In this document: piece after piece, positions 13,815 to 23,709 of the stretch
How positions within the stretch are numbered: position 1 is the first letter of the stretch
Layout of the letters: every line of letters starts with the position of its first letter
Source: Rubripirellula tenax
GTDB taxonomy: Bacteria > Planctomycetota > Planctomycetia > Pirellulales > Pirellulaceae
Length of the DNA stretch: 64,000 bases
Reading direction: 5' to 3'
Assembly: GCF_007860125.1 (NCBI RefSeq)
Contig: NZ_SJPW01000001.1
Location: forward strand, 766,004 to 830,003
The notes under the pieces: model-generated
Told to the model about the DNA's origin: nothing
What the model saw: the letters and a program-made list of their open reading frames with translations, nothing else
Database searches by the model: none
Program-made: the position numbers and the translations under genes

Positions 13815-15464
13815 ATGCCCAAACACTCCGATCCGAAAGTCAGACGTACAACTGTGGTCCTTCCACTTGCAGCTCTGTCGCCGACCCACCTGGAACCCGT
13901 TGAAACGACGGCGGTGACGTCTGTGCATCCGATCGACAATCTTCAGCAACGAAGATCCAGCGACAAGCTGGAATCAAAAGTCGGCGACACCTTGGAGTCG
14001 GCCGATGTGGTGATGGCCAAGCACACGGCCACGAAATTGCACCATGGCTTGACTCGTTCGTTCATGGTCCAGTCGTTCGCCACAGGTTTGCCTTTGGCGA
14101 TCGTCGATCTTTTCGTCACGGCAACGTCGTTGATCGGCGTTTCGTACCTGGTCAACCTGGCGCAGGGATTGCCGTTGAATCCGGGCGTATGGCGCCAACT
14201 GCCGGCGATGCTGATGCTGCAGCTCGGTTTGATATCGCTGCACCAGCTTTATCCCGGCGCAGGAATCAGCCCGGTTCACGAATTACGCGGCATCGTTCGA
14301 TCAACCATCCTTGCCGTCCTGTTTTTGTCGGGCATGAACTTGATCTTCGGCGAGTTGCCTCGGATCGAATTTGTCTCGTTCGCTTGCACCGGACTGGTGG
14401 TGGCGGCCACTCTGCCGATCGCTCGATACCTCGCTCGTCACTGGTTGTCGCGAACATCGTGGTGGGGCGTGCGGACGGTTTTGATCGGTCTGCAGCACGA
14501 CTGCGAACGACTGAGATCCCGAATGATGTCGCGAAGTTCATCTGGCTTGGTGATTGTCGGATCCGTCGACGTCAGCGAATCCGTGGCGAACAACCCAACG
14601 ATTTCGGACGTGCGGTCGTCGATCGAAAATCCCGGCGACCATCGCGAGACCGATGAGGCTTGCCGAGTTGCGAGTCTGAAGAACGCACCCGTGGTGGCGA
14701 TTGCATCGCGATCCTGTGTCGACCTGGCCGGGCGATTGGTGTTTCAGTTTCCAATGCTGATCAGCGTCGGTGACTCGGTATCGTGTGAAGACGAAAACCC
14801 GCTGTTCGAGATCTATACGACCCGGTCGAGCATGCCGTTCTTGCGATTGATTCCGCGACTTTGCAAGCGGACGCTTGATCTGGTGATTTGCATTCCGGCA
14901 CTGATCGTGCTGGCGATTCCAATGGCGATCATCGCGATCGCGATCAAGCGAAAGTCGCCTGGACCCGTGTTTTACGGCCCCGAGCGAATCGGCCAGCACG
15001 GAAAGACGTATCGATGTTGGAAGTTTCGGTCGATGTTCGTCGACGCGAACAAGATGCTTCAGGAGAAACTCGAAAGCGACCCCGTGGCTCGCGCTGAATG
15101 GGATCGGGACACAAAACTGAAAGACGATCCGCGAGTCATTCCTGGCGTCGGAAACCTGATTCGGCGTTGGAGTCTGGACGAGCTGCCACAGCTTTGGAAC
15201 GTATTTTTGGGGCAAATGAGCCTGATCGGCCCCCGCCCGATCGCGGACTATGAAGTCGTTCGGTACCAAAAGCACTACTACGAATACACACAGATGCTGC
15301 CCGGGATCACCGGTTTATGGCAGGTTTCCGGCCGTAATGACACCAGCTACGAGACTCGTGTTTTCTTAGTCCATTCCTACGCCGCCAACTGGTCGCTTTG
15401 GTTGGATGCCTGGATATTGATTAAAACCCCTGTAATCGTCCTAACCCGCCGTGGGGCGTACTGA
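13815..15464 (+). CDS. Polyprenyl-phosphate sugar transferase (WbaP/WcaJ-like)
   Basis: This is a polyisoprenyl-phosphate hexose-1-phosphate transferase that starts exopolysaccharide or O-antigen repeat units at the inner membrane. From the Met at 13815 (549 residues) it has several N-terminal membrane helices (FMVQSFATGLPLAIVDLFVT, MLMLQLGLISLHQL, ILAVLFLSGMNLIF), a soluble middle domain, one more helix (LVICIPALIVLAIPMAIIAI) and the C-terminal catalytic domain: SPGPVFYGPERIGQHGKTY, CWKFRSMFVDA, RRWSLDELPQLWNVFLGQMS, LIGPRPI and GITGLWQVSGRND. The ending VLTRRGAY is typical of WbaP. Upstream Met codons exist, but the added stretch has no family match. No other polysaccharide genes lie next to it. 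Confidence 0.9.
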   Translation: MPKHSDPKVRRTTVVLPLAALSPTHLEPVETTAVTSVHPIDNLQQRRSSDKLESKVGDTLESADVVMAKHTATKLHHGLTRSFMVQSFATGLPLAIVDLFVTATSLIGVSYLVNLAQGLPLNPGVWRQLPAMLMLQLGLISLHQLYPGAGISPVHELRGIVRSTILAVLFLSGMNLIFGELPRIEFVSFACTGLVVAATLPIARYLARHWLSRTSWWGVRTVLIGLQHDCERLRSRMMSRSSSGLVIVGSVDVSESVANNPTISDVRSSIENPGDHRETDEACRVASLKNAPVVAIASRSCVDLAGRLVFQFPMLISVGDSVSCEDENPLFEIYTTRSSMPFLRLIPRLCKRTLDLVICIPALIVLAIPMAIIAIAIKRKSPGPVFYGPERIGQHGKTYRCWKFRSMFVDANKMLQEKLESDPVARAEWDRDTKLKDDPRVIPGVGNLIRRWSLDELPQLWNVFLGQMSLIGPRPIADYEVVRYQKHYYEYTQMLPGITGLWQVSGRNDTSYETRVFLVHSYAANWSLWLDAWILIKTPVIVLTRRGAY

Positions 15465-15566
15465 GCCCGAAAAAAACTGACACTTTGCTATCTAAAGACT
15501 GGAAATGGTTCAAGTTCGAACCAAACTAGTGAAACCGTTAAATTCCTCCGCTCGAGACATCTCGTA

Positions 15567-16220
15567 ATGAAAAACCTAAAAACCATCGGCGGCGCTCTGG
15601 CGTTGTCTTTCACTCTGGCGACAAGTTCGACTCAGGCAACTGCCGAAGAACTGACCGCACTTTCGATCGAACCGACTCGCGTCGAGTTGGTCGAAAACTT
15701 CAGTGACACCCTCCACGCGATTCGCGCTGATGCAGCGGCAAGCTTGGCGAATCCCGCCATGTTGGTTCGCGTCAACAAGTTGATCTCCGCGATCGATGCC
15801 GAACTGGCAACGGAACCCGCGAACGCCGAAGAACTGACCGAATTGCGGGAAAACGCGATTAAGGTTCGTAACCAATTGGGCAAAACCCTGGGACTGACCG
15901 GCACCGACTTGGTCATGCAAAACTGTGCCGATTGCGGTGGCAGCGTTTTGGATGCAGCCCCAATGGGCGGCTCCATCATCAGCGACACCGTCATCGGTGA
16001 ACAAGTGATCGGATCGTCCACAATCAGCAGCGGATACTCGGGCGGCAGCTTCGGCGGCGGCGGCGGAGGAGGATTCTCTGGCGGTGGTGGCGGCGGCGGC
16101 GGACTTCTGCAAGGCGGCGGCGGAATGCTGAGCCTCGGCCTCGGTGCAGCAGCATTGGCTGTTGGAATCTCCAACGGCGACGATAGCAGCCCTGGCATCC
16201 CGGCTTCGCCATCGCGCTAG
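15567..16220 (+). CDS. Secreted Gly-rich protein with hydrophobic C-terminus
   Basis: I do not recognise this 217-residue protein. It has a Sec leader (MKNLKTIGGALALSFTLATS, then STQATAEE), a helical middle of about 80 residues (VNKLISAIDAELATEPANAE), a CADCGG pair, and a C-terminal part with long Gly runs ending in a hydrophobic stretch ([16 protein letters not shown]) and a short polar tail. This tail layout resembles C-terminal sorting signals, but there is no basic cluster. Codon use is normal for the window. It follows the sugar transferase by about 100 bases and ends in a strong terminator, so it may be part of the same export locus. Confidence 0.75.
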   Translation: MKNLKTIGGALALSFTLATSSTQATAEELTALSIEPTRVELVENFSDTLHAIRADAAASLANPAMLVRVNKLISAIDAELATEPANAEELTELRENAIKVRNQLGKTLGLTGTDLVMQNCADCGGSVLDAAPMGGSIISDTVIGEQVIGSSTISSGYSGGSFGGGGGGGFSGGGGGGGGLLQGGGGMLSLGLGAAALAVGISNGDDSSPGIPASPSR

Positions 16221-16276
16221 TCGAATTTCCCTGACGATCACGCCCTGTCGCGTGCAAGGAACGAAAACGGAACTTG

Positions 16277-16316
16277 AAAATCCGGGTCGCTTGAAAAAGC
16301 GACTCGGATTTTTTTT
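16277..16316 (+). terminator. Rho-independent terminator
   Basis: Arms 16277-16292 and 16297-16312 pair over 16 bases with one G-U, loop GAAA, followed by a run of eight T. It closes the Gly-rich protein gene. Confidence 0.93.
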
Positions 16317-16379
16317 GCTAGCTAGTGTCTGTCCGGAAATCACTCCGAGTGCGATTTCCTCGGGGTGAGCTTACGAGTT

Positions 16380-19300
16380 TCAGTCGCGAAGATTCGGATT
16401 CCGAGTAGCGGGCGAAGTGATTTCCGGCTTCTCTACATGTTTTGCGAGCTCCTCGGTATTACCGACGCGGAATTCGAAATCGGGTTGCGTCAACGTTGTC
16501 GCGGGCAGGTTGTCGATGTCGACGATGACTCGGTTGAGTCCCTGTGAGTAATTGGTGTAGTTCGCCATCGATGCCGACGCACCAAGCCCGCGCAGCGCCG
16601 ACTTGTTGGGGTCGATCATGCCTTCGCCATAAGTCGCCCCGGCGCCGCGGTAAGCGACACCGCGATTGACGACGCTCGCTGGCATGGCAACCGCTGAAAA
16701 CGACAGCGTGTCAAAATTCAGAGCCAAGTTGGAACCCACCGCGGGATTCCCTTTGCCGATGAATCGAAGTTCGGATGCCATCACGATTCTGTCGGATCCC
16801 GCAGGGGAGAAGTTGTCGACGACCATGCGGATGTGCGTGATTCCGGCAACAACGCCGGGAAGCATGCGAATCTCTGGCCCGAACGGATCCGTAGAATCAG
16901 AGAGCTGTGTCCAGGTCAGCAAGTCGCTTCCGCTGAACGTCAGTCCGCCATCGGTTGAATAGGACAACAGCGTATTCTCGAAGCCTCGATCCGTCTGTCC
17001 AGTTTCGGTGCTGTTCCACAACGCCATGCCACTGATGTCGTACCGTCCGCCCAGATCGAAAGTGAGCGTACTCTGCTCGGCGGCATTTCGAATGCGTGCC
17101 ACTCGACCACTGCTGTTGCCGGCAAGATGCTGTGGCCACACGGTAGGCACGAGCACATCAGATTCATTCACCGTCGTATCCGATAAGCCGGATCCGTTGA
17201 ACCAGTTTTCTCCGTTGGCTCCGTAATCAAGATACCAACCGGTTGTCGAACCCGTCGGACTGGCATCCGCCAACACCGCGCCAACGGGTGCGACGACGAT
17301 GTCTCGATTTGCCGCAAAGAATTCGATGCGGAAAACCCGATCGGAACCACCCCATGCCGTCAGATCAACTCCCGTGATCGCGAAACTGGTTCCCACGGTG
17401 GCTGCATCAGGAATCTCAACAAACCCAAGTTCGGTGAACGAAGTGGAAAACACATTCTCGGCAATCAGCACGCGAACGCCTTTTGCGGGATCTTGCAGAG
17501 AAAACGGGTTGACATTGACGTTAATGTCATACACGCCCGGAACCACATCGCGAGTGAATTCCAGCCATTCCCCATCGACCACGCTGCTGACAAGGATACT
17601 GCCACCATTGAGATCAACATCTTCGGTGCGACGTGCGGTATTGCCCGAACCCGAGTTGCCAGTGCTGGTGTCAAAATAGGCGACGCCTTGACCGCCCGTA
17701 TCAAACTCTTCGGCCAGGACGGTCGTTCCGTCTTGCACGGTCTGATTGACGAACGGCATTTGAGCCGGCTCAATGACGGTAAAGTTGATCGTCACTGCAG
17801 TGCCCGCGGTACCGGACAGGCCGGCGCCGGAAAATGGCGTCACCACCAGCGTGTAGGAACCGGGCAACAAAGGTTCCGATTGGAAATCCCCGTCGGCATC
17901 TCCGAAAAGAGCGTAGGGTTCCACGCTTTCGGTTTTGGTAAAGGGAGACGGCCCAGTCAAATCAAAGCCGACACTGGCGGTATTGGAATTGGTCGCCGCG
18001 CGAACATTCAGATCCTTCGACGGCAAGGCGGTCAGATTGACCACCGTACCATTGGCCAACGCCGAAAGATCCTCGTCACTATTAGCATCAACAAGCACCA
18101 AGCCCGTAATCTCGGGCGTCGTCGGCTGCAGGACATCCGCGGGCCGGACACTGATCAACGTCCCCGATTGAAAGACTTTCATCCACAAATCACCGTCGGC
18201 CGGGTCGCGGAAATAGGCATTCGATGTTTGAGCGCGAAGCGATGTCAGGGAGGTTGTCTCGGTCCCGGAGGTCGGCTTGTAATTCGTTCCCACACCCTTG
18301 AAACGATAGATCGAGTAGTCGCCCGGTTCTGAACCGCGCATGACACGCATTGTAAATCTGAACCCGTCGTCAGGCACCGGCTCCGTGAACTCGAACGTGT
18401 AATCGCCCGCATTCAATTTCGTATAAAGACGTTGCTCGGTGATATTGCGACGATTGACACGAAACCGATGTCCGTCGCCGTTGAAAACATCAAAGTATGG
18501 AAAATTGCCAGCACCACTGACGGTATCAAGCCTCAGATAGCCGAATCGATCGTTGCTGATGTAGGCGTCCCAACCGGCCGGAGTGATATCCGTCGAATCG
18601 CGATAGAAGTCAATTTTGGGCGTCAGCACATAACCAGGGCCACCGCCAAATGGCCCCGTCAATGAACCGTCAACGTCCAACACAATTCCCGACAACGCAT
18701 CCGGACGCCCCGCCGCATTGGCGGGCGATTTGTTGACAAAGTCTTGAACAATCCCGACCGCGACATGGCCAGTGGTTCCGTCGTTTTCGAACGTGATACC
18801 CGAGGCTCGCGTCATCGCGTGCTTGTGCGCGCCACCCGTGTTCACAAACGTATAAGCATTGGGTTCTGCAAACCCGGCAAAGTGAGCTTCGATAATCTGA
18901 CCGGGGCCATCGTACAGCTTATAACCACCCACTTCCGCCGATAATGTCGCGTTGCCCTTGCTGTGACCGATAAACAGAATATTGCGTTCGATCTGGGAAA
19001 ATGTATTGAACGAACCGGTTCGGACATCGGCAAACATGCTGCCGTCAAAGGTGACATTGTTCCCGCGATGGTAAACCGCCGTGCCATCGTGCTTGTAGCC
19101 GGTAAAGGCATTGAACGTCGCCGGAACCGTGGGCGTGTAACCCACGGCGCCGCCACCCCGGATATCAGATCCGCGATCAAACGTCAGACCGATCGGGGAT
19201 GAGTGCGAGGTGTTGTTATCGAATATCCCTAGTGTCGCAGTGCTAGGATCCAGACCATTGTAAAGACCCGTGTCACGGGAGAGCCCAATCACGCGATCGG

Positions 19301-20897
19301 GCAGAATGAACCAAAAACCGGTTCCTTCGGATCCTGCCGAAATATTACCGACCCAGGTATTGTTCGGATTGGTGATCCAGTAAGCCGCCGAATGCAAGAA
19401 GCGGGTGGAAACTTGTTGCCCCGTATCATGCGACCCCTCGCCGTTCCCGTTTCTCGCCGCATCACCGTTGACCAAGCCGTTGGAGCCCCGCGTGATTCCC
19501 GGAACAATGAAGGGGTCGTTGAGGCTGCCTCCGCCGACCTTGTGAATGCCAAGCACGATGTTGCTGCGGAATTGGTTGTTGAATTCGGCAGCGTCCTCCA
19601 TGAAGATTCCGTGTCCATGAATGTCATGCAGCACATTGCCTTCGATCAACAGCCCCTGTGTTCCGTGAACCGTCACGCCACGGTTGTTCGAATTGGTGAC
19701 GCTGGAGTTTCGCAGGAGATCGCCGGCGCGATTCGCGCCCAAGTGCCAGTGAATCGGGTAGCGTCCGACAATTCCCGTTTGCCCCATCTTGTCGAATTGG
19801 ACCGAATCAATGGCGATCAACCCAGAATTGGGCATGAACATCGCGTGCGCACCAATGCCAAGATTCCTTCCGGACGTCGTTCCGTATCTCGCGCGATTGC
19901 CAAAGTTACTGTCGGTGTCTTGAGTGCCCTGAATCCTGATGGATCGATTCAGCAGCGCCACTTCGGCCCGCATGTCGATACTCAGCTCGCCGTCTTTGTA
20001 CGACTCGATGGCTCCGTAATGGCGATAGGAAAGTGGCTCGTTCAGCGTCAGCACCGTTCGGTTGCCCGAAGCACTGCTGACCGCAGTAATCGTTCGCACG
20101 TCCTCGTCGGCATAGTCGTACGAAGAACTGGCGATCACAATTTCGTCACCCACTTCCCATGCGCGCGATCCGGACAATGAACCATCCGATGCGGCTGAGG
20201 TCGTACCATCAAAATTGCGTTCGATGACATCCTCAACCGTGATCGTCGTCGCATTTTTGAATGCCGTTTGGGACAGCTTGGTGAAGCTTAGCTTTTCATC
20301 ACCATAGAACTGTAAGCTGCCCCCCATCCCAGTCATCAAAAAACCATCATTATCGGCAATCGACATGGTGCCCATCGCCGTCTCGACGGTGAAGTCGGCC
20401 GTCGGATCGGTTCCGGTCAGGGTCAGCACAAAGTCATTGTTGTCATACCGATTGGTGGGGGTGCCAATCCTGAACGTGCCGTTGCTGTTAACGTGAATCC
20501 AGCGGGTGGTCAGCGAGCGGGTCGCCGAACCGGCCGAGCCTTCGGCAACGGTCAATGTCCCGTGAACGACAAGCTCTTTGACGGTCGTGTTCAAGCCATT
20601 GAGCGTGACCGTTTTTCCCGACGCGACAATCGCGCGGTCGGCAGCCGTCGGCACAACGCCGCCTTGCCACGTGCTGGCCGCCGTCCAGTCGCCCGAATTG
20701 ATCGCCGTGATCGTCGCCAGCAATTGACGAGACTCAAGCGATTCGAATCCCAGCATCGACCGCAACGCATCGCGCGACGATGCCCGCTTGGCAAGTTTCG
20801 ACGCGAACAGCTTCGGCAGTTTGGCGGCAAGCTGCGAATATCGTTCGCGAGCATGTCTGCGGAGCCTTTGCAGACTCTCACTGGATTGCGATGTCAT
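16380..20897 (-). CDS. Giant secreted G8-domain / parallel beta-helix protein
   Basis: A 1505-residue secreted protein. The basic N-terminus ends with GFESLESRQLLA (about residues 50-61), a planctomycete export motif. A G8 domain follows (INSGDWTAASTWQGG onward, about 65-190). The next region has right-handed beta-helix repeats and RYPIHWHLGANRAGDLLRNS with GVTVHGTQGLLIEGNVLHDI, which are hallmarks of the hyaluronan-binding CEMIP/TMEM2 group. The C-terminal third has a CBM6-like segment (VVDGEWLEFTRDVVPGVYDI) and a discoidin-like segment (LTFDLGGRYDISGMALWN). It probably binds or cleaves a polysaccharide at the cell surface; the substrate is not known. No dockerin or anchor is visible at the C-terminus. 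Confidence 0.82.
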   Translation of the reverse strand: MTSQSSESLQRLRRHARERYSQLAAKLPKLFASKLAKRASSRDALRSMLGFESLESRQLLATITAINSGDWTAASTWQGGVVPTAADRAIVASGKTVTLNGLNTTVKELVVHGTLTVAEGSAGSATRSLTTRWIHVNSNGTFRIGTPTNRYDNNDFVLTLTGTDPTADFTVETAMGTMSIADNDGFLMTGMGGSLQFYGDEKLSFTKLSQTAFKNATTITVEDVIERNFDGTTSAASDGSLSGSRAWEVGDEIVIASSSYDYADEDVRTITAVSSASGNRTVLTLNEPLSYRHYGAIESYKDGELSIDMRAEVALLNRSIRIQGTQDTDSNFGNRARYGTTSGRNLGIGAHAMFMPNSGLIAIDSVQFDKMGQTGIVGRYPIHWHLGANRAGDLLRNSSVTNSNNRGVTVHGTQGLLIEGNVLHDIHGHGIFMEDAAEFNNQFRSNIVLGIHKVGGGSLNDPFIVPGITRGSNGLVNGDAARNGNGEGSHDTGQQVSTRFLHSAAYWITNPNNTWVGNISAGSEGTGFWFILPDRVIGLSRDTGLYNGLDPSTATLGIFDNNTSHSSPIGLTFDRGSDIRGGGAVGYTPTVPATFNAFTGYKHDGTAVYHRGNNVTFDGSMFADVRTGSFNTFSQIERNILFIGHSKGNATLSAEVGGYKLYDGPGQIIEAHFAGFAEPNAYTFVNTGGAHKHAMTRASGITFENDGTTGHVAVGIVQDFVNKSPANAAGRPDALSGIVLDVDGSLTGPFGGGPGYVLTPKIDFYRDSTDITPAGWDAYISNDRFGYLRLDTVSGAGNFPYFDVFNGDGHRFRVNRRNITEQRLYTKLNAGDYTFEFTEPVPDDGFRFTMRVMRGSEPGDYSIYRFKGVGTNYKPTSGTETTSLTSLRAQTSNAYFRDPADGDLWMKVFQSGTLISVRPADVLQPTTPEITGLVLVDANSDEDLSALANGTVVNLTALPSKDLNVRAATNSNTASVGFDLTGPSPFTKTESVEPYALFGDADGDFQSEPLLPGSYTLVVTPFSGAGLSGTAGTAVTINFTVIEPAQMPFVNQTVQDGTTVLAEEFDTGGQGVAYFDTSTGNSGSGNTARRTEDVDLNGGSILVSSVVDGEWLEFTRDVVPGVYDINVNVNPFSLQDPAKGVRVLIAENVFSTSFTELGFVEIPDAATVGTSFAITGVDLTAWGGSDRVFRIEFFAANRDIVVAPVGAVLADASPTGSTTGWYLDYGANGENWFNGSGLSDTTVNESDVLVPTVWPQHLAGNSSGRVARIRNAAEQSTLTFDLGGRYDISGMALWNSTETGQTDRGFENTLLSYSTDGGLTFSGSDLLTWTQLSDSTDPFGPEIRMLPGVVAGITHIRMVVDNFSPAGSDRIVMASELRFIGKGNPAVGSNLALNFDTLSFSAVAMPASVVNRGVAYRGAGATYGEGMIDPNKSALRGLGASASMANYTNYSQGLNRVIVDIDNLPATTLTQPDFEFRVGNTEELAKHVEKPEITSPATRNPNLRD

Positions 20898-21183
20898 TGA
20901 AAAGACGAACCCGGAAGCGATGAGAGATAAGGATGCGGCGGTGTTGCTAGCGTTGACCCGGCGTACCTGTTATTGGTCACGCCGGATATTCGCGATCCAA
21001 ACAACGCATGCTAACCGAATCCGCCCTCCATTTATCCCTGCTCTGGCAAGCAAATTTGCGGTAAATCTCAGGAAAACGCGAAAAATCTCCGCGAATGGGC
21101 GTCATTGGCACTGTCCAATGAAATAAAGTGCGCAACTTCAAACGCCCGATTCTTCAGTGGCAGATCGGGTACGGCGTGCCTCG
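20898..21183. other. Intergenic, nothing recognised
   Basis: About 285 bases upstream of the giant secreted gene and downstream of the cytochrome unit. No ORF, RNA or clear hairpin is seen. Confidence 0.5.
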
Positions 21184-21618
21184 CTAAAGCGGAAGTCTGC
21201 GTCGGCCGCCCAGTGACATGATACCGACCCATACCGTTGCGACTGCCAACGCATAGCCCGACCATCCGTGCAGCGCAATGAGCGTCTCCATCGTGTGCGT
21301 CGACGCGATTGGCAACATGCAAACGAACATCGTTGCGGTAGTCAGCAATCCGAATAGCAGTAAGCATCGCAGCGCCGTTCGTTGGGCCGACGTATCAAGC
21401 GTGCCACGCGACGACGGCATCAACCGCGCGATCGCATACACCGGCAGCAACGCGACCACGACACCGCTGGCCATCATGTGTACTAGCAACCGGGTATCGG
21501 CCAGGTGGCCGCCCGCCAGCGTCGGCAGCGCCGTGACAACCAGCACGATCGTTGCCACGATGATGGCGATCAATGATCCGATTCGAATCAACGAAATCAG
21601 CTTCGATGAAAGTTTCAT
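21184..21618 (-). CDS. Small membrane protein, possible cytochrome b-type partner
   Basis: From the Met at 21618 the product has 144 residues and four membrane helices: LISLIRIGSLIAIIVATIVL, LLVHMMASGVVVALLPVYAI, LLLFGLLTTATMFVCMLPI and LIALHGWSGYALAVATVWVG. Helices 2 and 4 each have one His (LVHMM, ALHGW) placed where they could hold a heme b, as in small b-type quinol-interacting subunits. Its start overlaps the stop of the multiheme cytochrome gene by four bases, so the two are translated together. A role as the membrane electron carrier for the cytochrome is inferred, not shown. Confidence 0.78.
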   Translation of the reverse strand: MKLSSKLISLIRIGSLIAIIVATIVLVVTALPTLAGGHLADTRLLVHMMASGVVVALLPVYAIARLMPSSRGTLDTSAQRTALRCLLLFGLLTTATMFVCMLPIASTHTMETLIALHGWSGYALAVATVWVGIMSLGGRRRLPL

Positions 21619-23639
21619 AGCGACTCCTTCGACGCCGGTCGGTTGGATGCGATGAAGGTCCCTAGCAGTGCGATTGCCATCATCGCCAGCGATGCCGCCG
21701 TCATCAGCTTGAACATCGCACGACCGGCGAACAGTTGGTTCCATTGCGAACGTTCGTCGTCTGATATCTGTTGAATCGACGACATCGCGATCGGCGACGC
21801 GACGACCGGTGCCGGGCCCGTCGGCGTGACCGTTGATGCAAAGATCAGTCCGTCATCGACGTGGCATTCCAAGCATCCGGTTGCCCCCAATGCCCAACCG
21901 GCCGGCCGCACGTTGTGAGCCATCGGCCACTGAACCATCTCAATCGCATCGACATTTTTGACTTCCACTTCGGTCAGCGAATCGTCTTGTTCGCCTCGCC
22001 CGTAGGCGGTCCCGGTCGAGACGTAGACGGCACGATCGACGGAAAACTCTTTCTCGATCGCTGCCAGCGCGGCAGAGACTTTCTCGTTAAACGTTTCACG
22101 CCCTTTTTCAGATACCTCAGCGACGAAATCTTTTCGTACACGCAAGGCTTTGCGAGTCGCCGAGTAGACGGCTTCTGGCGACAGCGGCGATACGACTCCG
22201 TCCTTCACGGATCCCCAATACGCCGGCCACATCGCGCGGGCGGTTGTGATGGGTGCTTCATTTGCATGCTTGGATTCGTCGCTTGCAAGTGGGGCCCAGG
22301 CTTGTGATCGCGCGAACAAGGGGCCACGGATGGACGGCAACTCTTGACCGCTGCGATGCAGCTTTTGGCCCAAGCCGTGCGACAGGGAAGTCAGAATGCC
22401 GTCGGCTTCTTGGTCCGGCGCGGGCCCACCGTGACAAGCCGTGCAGGTCAGTTTTTCGAAGTGAATCGGAGGTAACCCTTCGTGCTTGGGCAGCGGCGAT
22501 CCGAGTCGGCCAGGTCGAGAGGAAATGGAGGCCACGGAATCGTCTTCACGCTCGATGCCCAAGTGACATCCCGCACAGCTAAGTGTCGTCGCCACGTTCC
22601 CCGAGGGGTGTTGTTCGCCGGGGAAGCCGCGGACGGTCTGGTGATCGATGCCGTTGCGATGGCAATCGACACAGTTCATTCCCGCGCGAAGGTGGACGTC
22701 TTCATCGTGAATCCATCGCGGTTCGAGTCCGTCTTCGGTAACCGTTCGTTGGCTGTGGCACTGGTAGCAGGCGTTGTTTTCAGGTTCGCGAACCAAGTCG
22801 AAAAAGACCGTGCCGTCGGGCGCGAAATTTTGAGCGCGGTATTTGACTTTGGGAAGCTTCGCTTGCACGGTTTCGTCGCTAGGATCCGAACCCGTTTTGA
22901 TTCTTGAGACGGATCCCGCGACATCGCCCAAGCGCAAAGCGGCCGTGGGTGCCCAGGCAAAGTTTTCGGCTTCGATGGTTTCACGACGCACTTCAAAGTC
23001 GTAAACGCCGGAGGTCGCGTGACATGCCATGCAATCGATCTCTAGCGAACCGGTTAGCGCCCATCGTGATGAATCATCGTTGGCATCATCTTCTTGAACT
23101 CCGTCATCTTTTTCATCCTTGGAAGCTTCCTTGGCGGGCGTTGCCATGTTGCCGCCAGGAATGCGTGCGCCGAATTGGCGAGTCATTTCAAATGTGGACA
23201 AACCAATATCGGTCGGGTTGAAGCGGCCCAGCCAATCTCGATAGGAAAGCGGCAACTGAGTCCCCGTGCGGGCGTCCGTCCAGATCCAAGGTTCGCCGGG
23301 GCGGCCGTCGGATGCTGTCGCTTCGGCTTCCCCGGTTTCTGCCCGCCGCCGCGCATCGCTGGTAAATGCATTGAAGTGCCATCCGTGCGAGATGGTTGCA
23401 TAATCGTGGCAGCGTCCACACGTCTTGAGCGTCGAATACGGCTGGTCCGAATCGGCGGTGATCTTTCGATTGTTGACATCGTAAAGATCAATGTGGTGCA
23501 GATACCGTTTGTTACTATCGCTGTGCGCGTACGACTCGCTGTCGGCTGCGAATGCTTGGTTGCCAACCAAAGTGCAGTAGGCCAGTGCGAGTATCCCGAA
23601 CGGGCGATGAAACTTTGCATAACAAACCATGCCGCACAC
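21615..23639 (-). CDS. Seven-heme c-type cytochrome, membrane anchored
   Basis: A 674-residue extracytoplasmic protein. After a leader (FGILALAYCTLVGNQAFA) there are seven CxxCH motifs: CGRCH (~74), CMACH (~203), CYQCH (~291), CVDCH (~323), CAGCH (~355), CTACH (~399) and CLECH (~589). Extra His residues spread through the chain could be distal ligands. A membrane helix near the C-terminus (LMTAASLAMMAIALLGTFIA) anchors it with the bulk outside. The next gene encodes a small four-helix membrane protein with paired His and overlaps its stop. The pair may pass electrons between quinones and a periplasmic acceptor; which one is unknown. Confidence 0.88.
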   Translation of the reverse strand: MCGMVCYAKFHRPFGILALAYCTLVGNQAFAADSESYAHSDSNKRYLHHIDLYDVNNRKITADSDQPYSTLKTCGRCHDYATISHGWHFNAFTSDARRRAETGEAEATASDGRPGEPWIWTDARTGTQLPLSYRDWLGRFNPTDIGLSTFEMTRQFGARIPGGNMATPAKEASKDEKDDGVQEDDANDDSSRWALTGSLEIDCMACHATSGVYDFEVRRETIEAENFAWAPTAALRLGDVAGSVSRIKTGSDPSDETVQAKLPKVKYRAQNFAPDGTVFFDLVREPENNACYQCHSQRTVTEDGLEPRWIHDEDVHLRAGMNCVDCHRNGIDHQTVRGFPGEQHPSGNVATTLSCAGCHLGIEREDDSVASISSRPGRLGSPLPKHEGLPPIHFEKLTCTACHGGPAPDQEADGILTSLSHGLGQKLHRSGQELPSIRGPLFARSQAWAPLASDESKHANEAPITTARAMWPAYWGSVKDGVVSPLSPEAVYSATRKALRVRKDFVAEVSEKGRETFNEKVSAALAAIEKEFSVDRAVYVSTGTAYGRGEQDDSLTEVEVKNVDAIEMVQWPMAHNVRPAGWALGATGCLECHVDDGLIFASTVTPTGPAPVVASPIAMSSIQQISDDERSQWNQLFAGRAMFKLMTAASLAMMAIALLGTFIASNRPASKESL

Positions 23640-23709
23640 TAAGACTGCGAAAGAATAGAAAAGGTGAGCAAGAGTCTACACAAGTTCGGCGTTCTTTGCG
23701 GGCACCCGT

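Noticed and set aside
14538..15275. 245-codon minus-strand ORF opposite the sugar transferase
   Set aside because: The plus strand has all conserved sugar transferase motifs; this one is a shadow.
17493..18332. 279-codon plus-strand ORF inside the giant secreted gene
   Set aside because: It is antisense to a continuous G8/beta-helix gene and shows no domain or ribosome site.
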